A stretch of DNA of 64,000 bases from Peptostreptococcus sp. D1 (GCF_900112955.1 NZ_FONP01000001.1:62001-126000); one strand, 5' to 3'; shown: positions 53,140 to 63,886, numbered from the stretch's first letter. Notes: generated from the letters alone by a model not told the origin. Program-made: numbers and translations.

Positions 53140-54300
53140 TTATTTCTTTCTTCTTAAAAAAGTCGGAATAACCATATCGTCATCTCCAGCAGTGACATTG
53201 TCGTCAAAGCTGTTGGCAAAAGTTTCTTCTGCAGGAGCTACTGTCTCAACCTTAGGAGTATCACTAACTCTTGGAATTTCATTATATTTCGGAGTAGAAG
53301 AAACCGGCTGTCTTCTCAACTGCGGAGTATTAAAAAAATCATCCGATGCATCCTGTAGCCCCGTTGCAACAACTGTTATTACAATTTCATCTCCAAAATC
53401 ATCCCTAGTTGCAGCACCGAAAATAATCATAGCATCTGGATCACATTTCTGCCTAATAATATCAGTAGCTTCACTTACCTCTAACAAGCCAAGATCGCTT
53501 CCACCAGTTACATTGATAAGCACTCCCTTAGCACCATCTATTGTAGTTTCAAGTAATGGAGACTCAATAGCCTGTTTAGCAGCAACAATTGCTCTGTCTT
53601 CCCCAGAAGCAGTACCCATACCCATATGAGCTAATCCCTGATCTTTCATCACAGCCTCAACATCTGCAAAGTCAAGATTTATTAATGCAGCCTCTGAAAT
53701 TAGTCCTGAAATAGACTGTATACCTTGCTTTAGTATATCATCCGCCTTTGATAAAGCGTCTGTTATAGAAGTTCTCTTTTCTATTATCTGAAGGATTTTA
53801 TCATTTGGTATTGTTATCAAAGTATCAACGTTCTTTTTTAACTCTGCAATTCCTTCTTCGGCTTTATTCATTCTAACTCTACCTTCAAAAGAAAATGGCT
53901 TAGTCACAACAGCAACAGTCAAAGCTCCTGCATTCTTTGCAATTTGAGCAATAACTGGAGCTGCGCCAGTACCTGTTCCACCACCCATTCCGGCAGTGAT
54001 AAACACCATATCTGCACCTTCAATCGCTTTTGAAATTTCATCAGCAGACTCCTCTGCTGCTTTTTTACCTTTTTCTGGATTCGCACCAGCACCCAAACCC
54101 TTTGTCAATTTAGTTCCAATTTGTAATGTATTTTCCGCCTTAGAATTATCTAAAGCTTGTTTGTCGGTATTTACTGCTATGTATTCAACTCCTCTTACAC
54201 CAGAGCTAATCATGACATTTACAGCATTATTTCCTCCGCCTCCAACTCCAATTACCTTAATATTGGCAGAGTTTGTACTTTCCTCTACAAAGTTTAACAT
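53140..54300 (-). CDS. ftsZ: Cell division protein FtsZ
   Basis: Tubulin-like GTPase that forms the Z-ring. The 386-residue protein has [17 protein letters not shown] at the start and the signature [17 protein letters not shown] (about 104-120). It also has NLDFADV, and a flexible linker to the conserved C-terminal peptide [14 protein letters not shown], which binds SepF/FtsA. The ATG at 54300 follows GGAGG. It follows murG by about 145 nt with its own promoter candidate. Confidence 0.97.
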   Translation of the reverse strand: MLNFVEESTNSANIKVIGVGGGGNNAVNVMISSGVRGVEYIAVNTDKQALDNSKAENTLQIGTKLTKGLGAGANPEKGKKAAEESADEISKAIEGADMVFITAGMGGGTGTGAAPVIAQIAKNAGALTVAVVTKPFSFEGRVRMNKAEEGIAELKKNVDTLITIPNDKILQIIEKRTSITDALSKADDILKQGIQSISGLISEAALINLDFADVEAVMKDQGLAHMGMGTASGEDRAIVAAKQAIESPLLETTIDGAKGVLINVTGGSDLGLLEVSEATDIIRQKCDPDAMIIFGAATRDDFGDEIVITVVATGLQDASDDFFNTPQLRRQPVSSTPKYNEIPRVSDTPKVETVAPAEETFANSFDDNVTAGDDDMVIPTFLRRKK

Positions 54301-54323
54301 TTTTAAACCTCCATTCGCACTAA

Positions 54324-54351
54324 TATATATAATCAAAAAGTCTATTATCAA
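54324..54351 (-). promoter_or_regulatory. Candidate ftsZ promoter
   Basis: TTGATA, 16-bp spacer, TATATA on the minus strand, 24 nt before the ATG. A second pair, TTGCAA-18-TATTAT, lies farther up near 54408-54437. Which one is used cannot be decided by eye. Confidence 0.4.
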
Positions 54352-54445
54352 TTTTACTCAACAATCACTAATATACTCTTTTCAAAAAATAATATTCTAT
54401 CTATTCTATAATATCCTAAAAAACACACTTATTGCAAGGTATTTT

Positions 54446-55561
54446 TTATTTTTTTTGCAAGAAAATGCATTCTTTTTGAATTTTTTTGTATATTAAGTCA
54501 ATTGCATCTCTTTTTCCGAATAATTTACTCGCTTCTGACATTTTTTTCAGCTTTTCATCATCACCCAGCAATTCAAATATTTCCTTATCAAGCCTATCTG
54601 CATTTAGCTCTGATTCAGTTATACAGATCCCTCCTCCAGCATTTTCCAGACTCCTCGCATTGTATTCCTGGTGATTTTCTGCCGTATATGCTTTAGGAAC
54701 TATTATAGCTGGAGCTCCAACTGCTGTCATTTCAGCCATAGAAATTGCACCAGCACTACCTATCACAATGTCACAGGCAGCCAGATTGTTTGCCATATCA
54801 TCAAGATAAGGAACTATTTTTTGGTAAGATTTATAATCAATATCCTTATGTTCAGCTACAAATTTATCGTAATATGTTTTTCCAGTGGCAATTGTAAAGG
54901 CAATATCTCTTTCAACTAGCTTGGTTATCGTATTTTTCAATGCATCATTGATTTCCTCAGAGCCTCCGCTACCTCCAGCTACAAGCAACATCTTTTTATC
55001 AGATGGAATCCCTAATATTTTTCTAGATTCATCTTTCCTTGCAGTTAGAATCTCTCCTCTAACAGGATTTCCAGTGATAAATAATTTATCTTGAGCTTCC
55101 TTTGGAAATCTTTTATGAGAATCCTCGAAACTCGTCAACACAAAATCAACATTTTTGGATAGCATTTTATTTGTTAAACCTGGAAAAGAGTTCTGCTCGT
55201 GAATACAGGTTTTTATACCCATTTTGCTGGCTTTTAATACTATTGAACCACTTACATAGCCACCTGTTCCTATTACCAAATCTGGTTTAAAATCCTTTAT
55301 TATTTTCTTTGAATCTGTCAAAGATTTCAAAAACATAAATACTCTCTTCACATTTTCAAAGTCTATCTTTCTCTTGAAGCCTTTGACTTCAATAAATTTA
55401 ATATCGTAACCGTATTTCGGAATGATTTCTGATTCTATTCCCATCTTTGTACCTACAAAAATTATCTCTGAATCAGGGTGTTCCTCCTTGATTTTATTTG
55501 CAATTGCAATCGCTGGATAAACATGTCCACCAGTTCCGCCTCCAGATAAAATTATCTTCAT
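54446..55561 (-). CDS. murG: UDP-GlcNAc:lipid I N-acetylglucosaminyltransferase MurG
   Basis: GT-B glycosyltransferase that makes lipid II from lipid I at the inner membrane face. The 371-residue protein has ILSGGGTGGHVYPAIAIA (about 4-21), GTGGYVSGS, HEQNSFPGLTNK and GGSGGSEEIN, then GSAGAISMAEMTAVGAPAII. Its ATG begins 1 nt after the murD stop, so translation is probably coupled. Confidence 0.97.
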   Translation of the reverse strand: MKIILSGGGTGGHVYPAIAIANKIKEEHPDSEIIFVGTKMGIESEIIPKYGYDIKFIEVKGFKRKIDFENVKRVFMFLKSLTDSKKIIKDFKPDLVIGTGGYVSGSIVLKASKMGIKTCIHEQNSFPGLTNKMLSKNVDFVLTSFEDSHKRFPKEAQDKLFITGNPVRGEILTARKDESRKILGIPSDKKMLLVAGGSGGSEEINDALKNTITKLVERDIAFTIATGKTYYDKFVAEHKDIDYKSYQKIVPYLDDMANNLAACDIVIGSAGAISMAEMTAVGAPAIIVPKAYTAENHQEYNARSLENAGGGICITESELNADRLDKEIFELLGDDEKLKKMSEASKLFGKRDAIDLIYKKIQKECIFLQKK

Positions 55562-55562
55562 C

Positions 55563-56939
55563 TTAGTACCCTCTCAATTTTCTAACACATTCTTTAAAGT
55601 CATTCCCGCGTTCCTCATAATTGTTGTACATTCCCCAGCTAGCACAAGCCGGAGATAGAAGTACTACATCCTTTTCGTTTGCTATTTCAATTGATTTCTC
55701 AACAGCTTCTTTTATTGTAGATACTCTGATAACCTCTTTTATCCCATGATTTCTCGCCGTAGTCTCAATCAGCTCTGCGGTTTGCCCCAAGACAAGAACA
55801 CTTCTCACATTTGTTTTTGCAATTTCAAACAATTTATTAAAATCGCTATTTTTGTCATACCCACCTGCAATCAAAATTATTGGAGCTTTGTATGATTGAA
55901 CAGCCTTGATAGTAGAATCAGGGTTAGTTCCCTTTGAATCATTTACAAAATCAATACCCTTGATTGTATCAACATATTCTAGCCTATGTTCAACAGCCTT
56001 AAATTTTTTTAGTACATCTATGATTACACCCTTTTCTATTCCAATTGCCAAGGACATACAAATCACAGACATACAATTTTCAACATTATGTCCACCTGGT
56101 AGACTTAATTCTTCTACTTTCATAAAATATTTTTCGCACCCATCCTCTGAGAATATTATTTCATTTTTCTCATTTAAGAATACGCCATTTTCAACTCTAT
56201 TTTTTCTAGAGAAAAACATAATTTTTGAATTGTTGTCAGTAGCCATTTTTTTCGTGATGGAATCGTCATAATTGAGAACACAAATTTCATTTTTTGTTTG
56301 ATTTTCAAATATTCTTGCCTTTGCACTTGCGTAATTTTCCATCGTATGGTGTCTATTCAAATGATCTTCAGTGAGATTTAAAACAGTAGAAACCACCGGC
56401 TTAAATTTTTCAATACTCTCCAACTGGAAGCTTGATAACTCGGTCACTAGATAAGCTCCTTTACCAGCATTCTTTACTGCTTCAATAGCTGGATTCCCTA
56501 TGTTTCCAACAACATATGTTTCCTTGCCTGCAGCCTTACATACTTCGCCCATAATTGAAGTTGTCGTTGTCTTGCCATTTGTTCCAGTAATGCCGACAAA
56601 AGAAATACCTTTTGTCAATCCAACATTATACGCCAGCTCAATTTCACTTATTATTTTCTTTCCATTTTCCTTTGATTTAACCAAGAAATCCAACTCCAAG
56701 GGAACTCCTGGAGATACAACGATAAAATCTACATCTCTTATTTCGTCATAATTTGCATTCCTTCCTATAATAAACTCAATGTTTGAAAGCTTTTTTAAAT
56801 CTTCTATTGTATCTGCTAACATCTCCTGAGACTTTGAATCACATACTATTACTTTTGCTCCGCATTCCAATAAATACCTGGCTGAAGCAAGTCCCGATTT
56901 GGCCAAACCAACTACCAATACTTTGTTTTCTCCAAACAA
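55563..56939 (-). CDS. murD: UDP-N-acetylmuramoylalanine:D-glutamate ligase MurD
   Basis: Adds D-Glu to UDP-MurNAc-L-Ala. The 458-residue protein has VLVVGLAKSGLASARYLL (NAD-fold-like domain 1), then GITGTNGKTTTTSI (P-loop, about 114). ENCMSVICMSLAIG and FVNDSKGTNPDSTIKA follow. Start is TTG with GAGGTG upstream; no nearby ATG is better. First gene of murD-murG-ftsZ; a terminator behind mraY separates it from the previous unit. Confidence 0.96.
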   Translation of the reverse strand: MFGENKVLVVGLAKSGLASARYLLECGAKVIVCDSKSQEMLADTIEDLKKLSNIEFIIGRNANYDEIRDVDFIVVSPGVPLELDFLVKSKENGKKIISEIELAYNVGLTKGISFVGITGTNGKTTTTSIMGEVCKAAGKETYVVGNIGNPAIEAVKNAGKGAYLVTELSSFQLESIEKFKPVVSTVLNLTEDHLNRHHTMENYASAKARIFENQTKNEICVLNYDDSITKKMATDNNSKIMFFSRKNRVENGVFLNEKNEIIFSEDGCEKYFMKVEELSLPGGHNVENCMSVICMSLAIGIEKGVIIDVLKKFKAVEHRLEYVDTIKGIDFVNDSKGTNPDSTIKAVQSYKAPIILIAGGYDKNSDFNKLFEIAKTNVRSVLVLGQTAELIETTARNHGIKEVIRVSTIKEAVEKSIEIANEKDVVLLSPACASWGMYNNYEERGNDFKECVRKLRGY

Positions 56940-56994
56940 TTATTTCACCTCTATTTCAATTTATAAGTAAAATTCATTCAAAATTTACATATTA

Positions 56995-57003
56995 ATTATA
57001 TCA
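56995..57003 (-). promoter_or_regulatory. Extended -10 for murD
   Basis: TGATATAAT on the minus strand, about 55 nt before the TTG start and downstream of the mraY terminator. The -35 is weak. Confidence 0.35.
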
Positions 57004-57064
57004 TAAATACTAATTAATTTAAATCTTTCTTATATTATTAAAAATCTCATCAAATAATATCATA

Positions 57065-57110
57065 ACAAAAAAACAAACCACATTCATATTATACTTACAA
57101 ATGTGGTTTG
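57065..57110 (-). terminator. Terminator after mraY
   Basis: Perfect 11-bp stem CAAACCACATT/AATGTGGTTTG with a 15-nt loop and a following T-run on the minus strand, 47 nt past the mraY stop. It splits the dcw cluster into two transcripts. Confidence 0.85.
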
Positions 57111-57156
57111 CTTTACAAGCTTTTAATAGTTAAAACTATGTCTATGATTATTTTTT

Positions 57157-58122
57157 CTAAAACATCGCAACAATACCAATCCAAGCCAGTATAATTGCAA
57201 CAATCCAAAACACAAAGACAACCTTTGTTTCTGGCCATCCTGACTGTTCATAATGATGGTGTAGAGGTGCCATTTTAAAAATTCTCTTCTTCGTTCTCTT
57301 GTAATATCCAACCTGAATCATCACTGATAGTGCCTCAGCAAAGTAAATACCTCCGACTATTGGAATGACAAGCACTGTATCCGTAAAAAGAGCAAAAGCA
57401 GCAACAGCACCACCCAGTGCCATTGAACCAGTATCACCCATAAAAATTTTTGCGGGATTAACATTAAAGCATAAAAAACCAACACAGGCGCCCAAAGTAG
57501 CTGCTCCCATTTGGGAAATTTCAAAATTATTTGCGACTACTGATGCAAATAAAATAAAAAACACAGAAACCACAGCCGTTATACCACTAGCCAATCCATC
57601 AAGACCGTCAGTCAAATTCACAGCATTTACTGTACCTATAATCGCCACCATTACTATCGGAATATACATTATACCGATATTGATTCCAGTATTTAAGAAA
57701 GGTACAATAAATTGAATCTCATCAGCGATAGTTACATATCTATAATAAGCCAACACAAATGATAGAACAACCTGTAATACAATTTTCTGTTTTGGAGTTA
57801 GACCCAATGATCTTTTTCGTTTAATAATTATGAAATCATCAAGAAAACCTATCAAGCCAAAACCAAGCATACACAATAATGCCATCAAAATCTCATTACC
57901 AAATCCAACTCTAATCAAGCTAACAAGAAGTATTGAAATAATAATCATCAATCCACCCATTGTAGGAGTTCCATTTTTCTTTAAGTGTGATTGTGGTCCA
58001 TCATCTCTAACAGTCTGTCCAAATTTAAACTTGTGCAAAACTGGTATAAGCATTGGACCCACAACAATTACAAGCAAAAATGACATAATAGATGTTACCG
58101 TCAAAGCCTTTAAACTAATCAT
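57157..58122 (-). CDS. mraY: Phospho-N-acetylmuramoyl-pentapeptide transferase MraY
   Basis: Integral membrane enzyme that makes lipid I from UDP-MurNAc-pentapeptide and undecaprenyl phosphate. The 321-residue protein has about ten helices. Conserved loops are GQTVRDDGPQSHLKKNGTPTMGG, GFLDDFI (catalytic Asp pair), NLTDGLDGLASG and FMGDTGSMALGG, then MAPLHHHYEQSGWPET. It overlaps murF by 8 nt. All family motifs are intact. Confidence 0.97.
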   Translation of the reverse strand: MISLKALTVTSIMSFLLVIVVGPMLIPVLHKFKFGQTVRDDGPQSHLKKNGTPTMGGLMIIISILLVSLIRVGFGNEILMALLCMLGFGLIGFLDDFIIIKRKRSLGLTPKQKIVLQVVLSFVLAYYRYVTIADEIQFIVPFLNTGINIGIMYIPIVMVAIIGTVNAVNLTDGLDGLASGITAVVSVFFILFASVVANNFEISQMGAATLGACVGFLCFNVNPAKIFMGDTGSMALGGAVAAFALFTDTVLVIPIVGGIYFAEALSVMIQVGYYKRTKKRIFKMAPLHHHYEQSGWPETKVVFVFWIVAIILAWIGIVAMF

Positions 58123-59533
58123 CTATTCCCTCCTTTAAATACTCTACAATTTCTTCAAATCTCATCCCTCTTGATGCCTTTACAAGAATAACATCATCTT
58201 TTTCCAATATAGTCCTTAGCTCTTCAAACAATTCCAGCTTTGATTCGAAATGGTATACATTGCTAAGATCAAAGCCCTTTTCCTTTGCTTCAATTCCAAT
58301 AAACTGAGATTTATCACCAATTGTAATCACAATATCTGCCTTTCCAATTGCCTCTAAGCCAATTTTTCTATGACCAAGCTCTGCAAAATCCCCCATTTCA
58401 AGGCAATCTCCAAGAATTGCTACTCTTCTTTTATCATCATACATTGACAATACTCTCAAAGAAGCTATCATGGAATCTGGACTGGCATTGTATACATCGT
58501 TGATTATAGTAAAGTCATCAGTATTTAATATATCCTGTCTGTCCTTCGTTGGAATAAAATTCTTAAATCCATCTCTAATTTCATCAACGCTCATACCCAT
58601 ATTTATACCGACAAGAATAGCAGAAAGAGCATTGTATATATTGTGCTCTCCAACAGTCGGAATAGTGAATTCCACACCATCCTTAATACCCTCAATTTTT
58701 GCAATAAATGTTGTGGCTTTATTTTCTAGCACCCTATATTCTTTCAGATAAATCGTATTCGTTGGCAGTTTTCCAAAAGACTGAACCTCAAATTTATATT
58801 TATTTTTGTCGAGTTTGCTGTCTCTATATATATTTGACAAAAACTCATCATCACCGTTTACTATTAAAATAGATTCTTCATCAAAATAGTTTGATATCTC
58901 CATTTTAGCTTTAAAAATACCCTCTTGCGATCCGAGACTCTGAATATGAGATAGACCAATATTTGATATTACTGCTATTTGTGGTCTGGTGATCTCCGCC
59001 AAGTAATCTATTTCACCAAAGCCACACATTCCCATTTCAATAACCGCTGCTTCATGCTCAGCATTTATATTGAATATAGTCAGTGGTACACCAAATTGAT
59101 TGTTAAAGTTTTTTTCATTCTTTATTGAACAGTATTTATTCGAAACCACAGAATAAACAAAGTCTCTTGTAGTTGTTTTTCCAACACTTCCAGTAACACC
59201 TATAACTCTTACATCAAATTTACTCAAATAATATTTTGATATTTTTCCAAGAGCAAGCTCAGTGTTTTCCACCGAAATAATATTGGAGTCTTTTAATACT
59301 TTTTCAGGTATATTTTTCACAGAACTTATTAGAAATGTTCTACAACCATTTGCATATGCTGATTCAACAAAACAATGTCCATCAAGTGCTTCGCCAATAA
59401 TGGCAACGAACATTGATTTTTCCCCTGCATCTCTACTATCGATAACTATATTATCCATGGTGTCAGCTTCACATTGTGATATTAAATTTCCGGCGGTGGA
59501 ATCGACTATCTCCGCTACAGTTAAACTCTTCAT
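58115..59533 (-). CDS. murF: UDP-MurNAc-tripeptide:D-Ala-D-Ala ligase MurF
   Basis: Adds D-Ala-D-Ala to complete the pentapeptide precursor. The 472-residue protein has SRDAGEKSMFVAIIGEALDGH in domain 1, GVTGSVGKTTTRDFV (P-loop, about 114), NNQFGVPLTIFN and NDVYNASPDSMIASL. The last motif and the D-Ala-D-Ala region favour MurF over MurE. It overlaps the next gene mraY by 8 nt. Confidence 0.95.
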   Translation of the reverse strand: MKSLTVAEIVDSTAGNLISQCEADTMDNIVIDSRDAGEKSMFVAIIGEALDGHCFVESAYANGCRTFLISSVKNIPEKVLKDSNIISVENTELALGKISKYYLSKFDVRVIGVTGSVGKTTTRDFVYSVVSNKYCSIKNEKNFNNQFGVPLTIFNINAEHEAAVIEMGMCGFGEIDYLAEITRPQIAVISNIGLSHIQSLGSQEGIFKAKMEISNYFDEESILIVNGDDEFLSNIYRDSKLDKNKYKFEVQSFGKLPTNTIYLKEYRVLENKATTFIAKIEGIKDGVEFTIPTVGEHNIYNALSAILVGINMGMSVDEIRDGFKNFIPTKDRQDILNTDDFTIINDVYNASPDSMIASLRVLSMYDDKRRVAILGDCLEMGDFAELGHRKIGLEAIGKADIVITIGDKSQFIGIEAKEKGFDLSNVYHFESKLELFEELRTILEKDDVILVKASRGMRFEEIVEYLKEGIDD

Positions 59534-59591
59534 TCTTTCCTCCTAAAATTTATGGCTCCCCACAATTTTTCCAAATTATATAATAACAGCT

Positions 59592-60527
59592 TTACAATTT
59601 TTCCGCTACCCTTAATTTCGCACTTCTCGATCTTGGATTAATCTCAACCTCATAGTCAGAAGGGAGTATTGGTTTTTTTGTTATTATTTCTATCTCCCTT
59701 TTTTTATTACAAACACAAAATGGCAAATCAGGTGAACATATACAATCCTGATATAAATATTTGAATTGATTTTTCACAATCCTATCCTCCAAAGAATGAA
59801 ATGTAATAATACACATTCTTCCTCCATTACGCAATAATGAAACTGCATCCTCAATAAGAGTGTTTATAGCTCCCAATTCATTGTTTACCTCTATTCTTAT
59901 AGCTTGAAATGTCCTCTTAGCAGGATGAGGTCCATTTTGTCTGGCTTTCTGAGGAATTGCTTTTTTAATTATTTCAACTAATTCATAGGTAGTATCAATA
60001 TTTTTTTCCTTCCTGTAGTCCACAATAAATTTTGCAATTCTTTTAGACCAGTTTTCCTCACCATAAGCTCTAATTATTCGGTGCAAATTCTCCTCAGAGT
60101 ATTCATTGACAATATTCCATGCCGAAATTGAATTTCTATCGTCCATCCTCATATCCAATGGTGCATCATTCATATATGAAAAGCCTCTAATAGGCTCATC
60201 AAGCTGATGAGATGATACTCCCAAATCTGCTAAAACACCATCAATTTCAAAAATATCTATCTTTGCCAATTCATCCTTAATATTCTCGAAATTACTGTGA
60301 ACCAATATTACCTTATCGCCAAACTCAGCCAATCGCTCTCTCGCCACGTTTATGGCATTTATATCTTGGTCAAAGCATATCAGCTTACCACCTCCAGTAA
60401 TTCTCTTTGCAATTTCTCTACTATGACCTGCTCCTCCCATCGTGCAGTCAACGTAAACTCCATCTGTCTTTATTTTTAAGTTTTCGATACATTCGTCCAA
60501 TAATACAGAAACATGATTAAATTCCAT
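59592..60527 (-). CDS. rsmH: 16S rRNA (cytosine(1402)-N4)-methyltransferase RsmH
   Basis: Methylates C1402 of 16S rRNA. The 311-residue protein has [30 protein letters not shown] (SAM loop, about 27-41), [28 protein letters not shown] and [13 protein letters not shown]. Normally first gene of the dcw cluster followed by ftsL; here only a 58-nt gap separates it from murF, so ftsL, a class B PBP and murE are absent. It overlaps lgt by 11 nt. Confidence 0.97.
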   Translation of the reverse strand: MEFNHVSVLLDECIENLKIKTDGVYVDCTMGGAGHSREIAKRITGGGKLICFDQDINAINVARERLAEFGDKVILVHSNFENIKDELAKIDIFEIDGVLADLGVSSHQLDEPIRGFSYMNDAPLDMRMDDRNSISAWNIVNEYSEENLHRIIRAYGEENWSKRIAKFIVDYRKEKNIDTTYELVEIIKKAIPQKARQNGPHPAKRTFQAIRIEVNNELGAINTLIEDAVSLLRNGGRMCIITFHSLEDRIVKNQFKYLYQDCICSPDLPFCVCNKKREIEIITKKPILPSDYEVEINPRSRSAKLRVAEKL

Positions 60528-61254
60528 CTTTGCCTCTTTTCTTTAAAATCAAGTGAACAATAAATCCACAAACAATTCCAAGTAAGCTTATTACCTGAGC
60601 CACTCTAAGTGGTCCGAGCATCAATGAATCGGTCCTCAATCCTTCAATAAAGAAACGCCCCAAGGAATATATAACTAAATAATATGCAAGCAATTGTCCA
60701 TCGTATTCCTTGTTTTTCCTCTTATAAAATATCAATGCAAATACCATAACATTCCATATTGATTCATATAAAAAAGTAGGATGAACTTTTTGACCCTCTA
60801 CTATTATTCCCCATGGTAGATCTGTTGGACCACCATATGCCTCTTGATTAATAAAATTCCCCCATCTGCCTATTGCTTGAGCAATTGGTAATCCCAATAT
60901 TATGACATCAGAAAATTTAAGGAAATTTATTTTTTTATGCCTCGCATACAAAAACGTGATAATTATCCCCACGATAATACCACCATGAATGGCTAGACCG
61001 CCACCTCTTGTATTAATTATCTGAGATAAATCTTGAGAGTATAAATCCCAGTTGAATATAACATAGTACAGCCTCGCACCTACAATCGAAAGCGGAAGTA
61101 AGAGAATTGAAAGATCAACTACACTATTCTCATCAAAACCGACTCTCTTCGCCTCTCTAGATGATATTACTATAGCCAATATCATACCAATAGCAATCAA
61201 TATCCCATACCACATGACATCTATTCCAAAAATCGAAAAAGCAACTCTATTCAA
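60517..61254 (-). CDS. lgt: Prolipoprotein diacylglyceryl transferase
   Basis: Attaches diacylglycerol to the lipobox cysteine of prelipoproteins, such as the one at 12590-13519. The 245-residue membrane protein has about seven helices, [12 protein letters not shown] and [13 protein letters not shown] (about 131-143), the two family signatures, and a late LRTDSL. The start is TTG with GAGGGGG upstream. It lies between the M16 pair and rsmH, overlapping the latter. Confidence 0.96.
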   Translation of the reverse strand: MNRVAFSIFGIDVMWYGILIAIGMILAIVISSREAKRVGFDENSVVDLSILLLPLSIVGARLYYVIFNWDLYSQDLSQIINTRGGGLAIHGGIIVGIIITFLYARHKKINFLKFSDVIILGLPIAQAIGRWGNFINQEAYGGPTDLPWGIIVEGQKVHPTFLYESIWNVMVFALIFYKRKNKEYDGQLLAYYLVIYSLGRFFIEGLRTDSLMLGPLRVAQVISLLGIVCGFIVHLILKKRGKDGI

Positions 61255-61286
61255 AAAAATTCCCCCTCACTTCACCTAATAGCATA

Positions 61287-62582
61287 TTATTCGCCATCTT
61301 CCTTTTGTTTTACGATTGAAATTACACTCTGCTCTTCAATAAAAAATTCATTTAAACGCCTTTCTATATCACTTTTTTGAACTCTGTTAAGAACGTCTAA
61401 GTAATCTAAAAGGTTAATGCCCTTAAACCTATATCTTAGAAAGCTATTAGCAATAAATGGTATGGAATCAAATGACTTCAAAAATCCTCCGATTTTTTTT
61501 CTTTTATTAAGCTCGAATTCTCTATCATCAATCCCATTTTCTCTTAAATCATCGATATATTCATCGATGATTTTCTTTACTTGATGAGGATCCTTTGAAG
61601 CTCCAGTGACCACAGCATATGAATAATCAATATTTGACGTATAACCACCATTTATATTACCGATTATCAAACCACTATTATATAGATTTTCATGAAGCTG
61701 TGCACTTTCAGAAAAAATAATGTCAAAAAGTATATCAGTAACAACCTCTCTAAACAACGATTCATCAGGTGATACTATTTTGCTTGAATCCTTGTATCCA
61801 AAATAAAACATCGGCAAAGAGACAGTAAATTCCTGTTCTATAATTTTTTTATTTATCTCCTGTGGCTCTTCATCCATAAATCTCGTTATATCTTTTGAAA
61901 AAACAGCTTCAACATTATTGGATTTTTTTACAGCCTTGATTATTTCTTCAAAATCCAGATCACCTACTACAAATAATTTCATATTGGCAGGATTGTAGAA
62001 TGTATTATAACATTTATATAGCTCGTCAGGAGTTATTTTATAAATACTTTCAACACTTCCAGCGATATCAATATTAGTATGATGCTTCGAATACATAGCC
62101 TTTAGACAGTTGAAGTAAACATTCCATTCTGGATCATCCTCATACATCTTTATTTCCTGAGCAATAATTCCTTTTTCTTTCTCGACATTTTCATCAGTAT
62201 AATATGGAGTTTGAACATAGCTAATCAAATGCTCCAAAGACTCATAAAAATTTTCAGTTGCCGAAAAAAGATATGCCGTCATATTGAAGCTTGTAAATGC
62301 ATTTGCACTGGCTCCAAGCTCTGAAAATTTATCAAAGGCATTTTTACCATCTGGTTGTTCAAACATCTTGTGTTCCAGAAAATGGGCTATGCCTTCATTC
62401 ACTCTCACTCTACCTCCATCTTCTATTGAAATAAAGTCCAAGTCATTTGATCCGAAATTAACACCTAATATTGCGTATTTGCTTTCGAATCCCTTCTTTG
62501 GCAGATAATATACTTCCAATCCATTTTCTAATACCTCAGAAAACAGCTCTTCATTAATGCTATCGTTATATATTTTTTCCAT
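61287..62582 (-). CDS. M16 peptidase, catalytic subunit (YmfH-like)
   Basis: Zinc peptidase of the insulinase/pitrilysin family. The 431-residue protein keeps HxxEH in AHFLEH (residues 67-71) and the distal metal-ligand Glu in EIKMYEDDPEW (about 147). A C-terminal non-catalytic half follows. It pairs with the upstream gene, which lacks the zinc site. In Firmicutes this couple sits near ftsK/lgt-type genes; the substrate is unknown. Confidence 0.93.
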   Translation of the reverse strand: MEKIYNDSINEELFSEVLENGLEVYYLPKKGFESKYAILGVNFGSNDLDFISIEDGGRVRVNEGIAHFLEHKMFEQPDGKNAFDKFSELGASANAFTSFNMTAYLFSATENFYESLEHLISYVQTPYYTDENVEKEKGIIAQEIKMYEDDPEWNVYFNCLKAMYSKHHTNIDIAGSVESIYKITPDELYKCYNTFYNPANMKLFVVGDLDFEEIIKAVKKSNNVEAVFSKDITRFMDEEPQEINKKIIEQEFTVSLPMFYFGYKDSSKIVSPDESLFREVVTDILFDIIFSESAQLHENLYNSGLIIGNINGGYTSNIDYSYAVVTGASKDPHQVKKIIDEYIDDLRENGIDDREFELNKRKKIGGFLKSFDSIPFIANSFLRYRFKGINLLDYLDVLNRVQKSDIERRLNEFFIEEQSVISIVKQKEDGE

Positions 62583-62606
62583 ATAACCTCCAATCTATAT
62601 CTATCT

Positions 62607-63866
62607 CTATTTTAGAAAATACACAGTGTCTTTCCTTATTTTATTCATGATCTTTACAATATCTTCTCTACTTGTATTTTCCACAAAATAAATTATTTCA
62701 TTCAAATCAAGATTTGTCTGACTAATAAATTGATTACAGAAAAATTCGCTTTCTCCTGAAATCGAATCACAAGACGATTTTAAGGAATTGATAATACTCT
62801 TTTTTGCATTATCCATTTCCATATCTGTAAACTCACCCATGCAAACTGCTTCAAATTCTCTATCTATTAATTCGAGTGCTTTCTCGTAGTTATCCGCATC
62901 TATCCCTGAATTAACTATCATCAATCCCTTTGATTTTTCGATGCTTGAGGATACATAGTAGCAGATGCTTTCTTTTTCTCTCACATTGTTAAATAGCTTG
63001 GAATGTGGACCTCCTCCAAAAATGCTATTTCCTACTATCAAACTATAATACTCTTTGAAATTCTTGTAATCGACTCGTGTTCTATACCCAATCACAAGCT
63101 TTCCTTGATTAGTTCCCAAATCTTCAGAAATATACCTAACCTTTTTCGGTATTATATCAAATTTTTCTCTGTTTATGTTGACAACATTTGCTCTCTGAAA
63201 ATTAAAGGTATTCTCAACAATTTTTTTAGTGCGATCTAGATCAATATCACCTTCAACCGTAACTAGTATTTTTGATGTCGATATCAAGCTTTTGTATGTA
63301 TCATACAAATCCTTTGAAGTTATTGCATCCAAATCATCAATATAACCACTTCTCTCAATCGAATATGGTTCACCGTCACACATATTCTCTATGCATTTAA
63401 TCAAAGCATATGTTTTTTTATCATTAATTTTTGATTGAATTTCATCTACTAGATTCATCTTTTCAAGCTCTAACATGTCTGGATTTATCCCACCATCAAT
63501 AATTAACGGATTAAATACAATCTCATTGATAAATTCGATCACATCGTTCAAAATCGGCTTGTCCAAATATCTATCTGATATACTTAGAAATTTAAAATAT
63601 GAAAGAGATTTTTCTCCTATTTTATAAACTCCGCTCGTCATAGACATCCCATATAATTCATCCATCCTCGTTGAGATTGCTTTCATACTCTTGTATTTCA
63701 TACACCCGGAAGACATAATATTGGACAAAAGCGAAACCTGTGTAACATCATCTCTATTCAAATTTTTTATAAAATAAATAGAAATAATATTGGATTTGAA
63801 TTTATTATTTTTTATAAGAGCAAGACTAATGCCTTCACCTAACTCATATGTGCTTAATTTTCTCAT
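62607..63866 (-). CDS. M16 peptidase homologue without zinc site (YmfF-like)
   Basis: The 419-residue protein has the M16 fold (SLLSNIMSSGCMKYKSMKAI, YGMSMTSGVYKIG). The position of HxxEH carries no such motif, so it is predicted to be the inactive partner that completes the closed chamber with the next gene. It precedes the catalytic subunit by 24 nt in the same operon. Confidence 0.9.
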   Translation of the reverse strand: MRKLSTYELGEGISLALIKNNKFKSNIISIYFIKNLNRDDVTQVSLLSNIMSSGCMKYKSMKAISTRMDELYGMSMTSGVYKIGEKSLSYFKFLSISDRYLDKPILNDVIEFINEIVFNPLIIDGGINPDMLELEKMNLVDEIQSKINDKKTYALIKCIENMCDGEPYSIERSGYIDDLDAITSKDLYDTYKSLISTSKILVTVEGDIDLDRTKKIVENTFNFQRANVVNINREKFDIIPKKVRYISEDLGTNQGKLVIGYRTRVDYKNFKEYYSLIVGNSIFGGGPHSKLFNNVREKESICYYVSSSIEKSKGLMIVNSGIDADNYEKALELIDREFEAVCMGEFTDMEMDNAKKSIINSLKSSCDSISGESEFFCNQFISQTNLDLNEIIYFVENTSREDIVKIMNKIRKDTVYFLK

Positions 63867-63886
63867 ATTGTTACCTTTCCAGTTTT

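Noticed and set aside
53996-54496. 166-codon plus-strand frame across the ftsZ start region
   Set aside because: Runs opposite ftsZ and its promoter with no Shine-Dalgarno or conserved feature.
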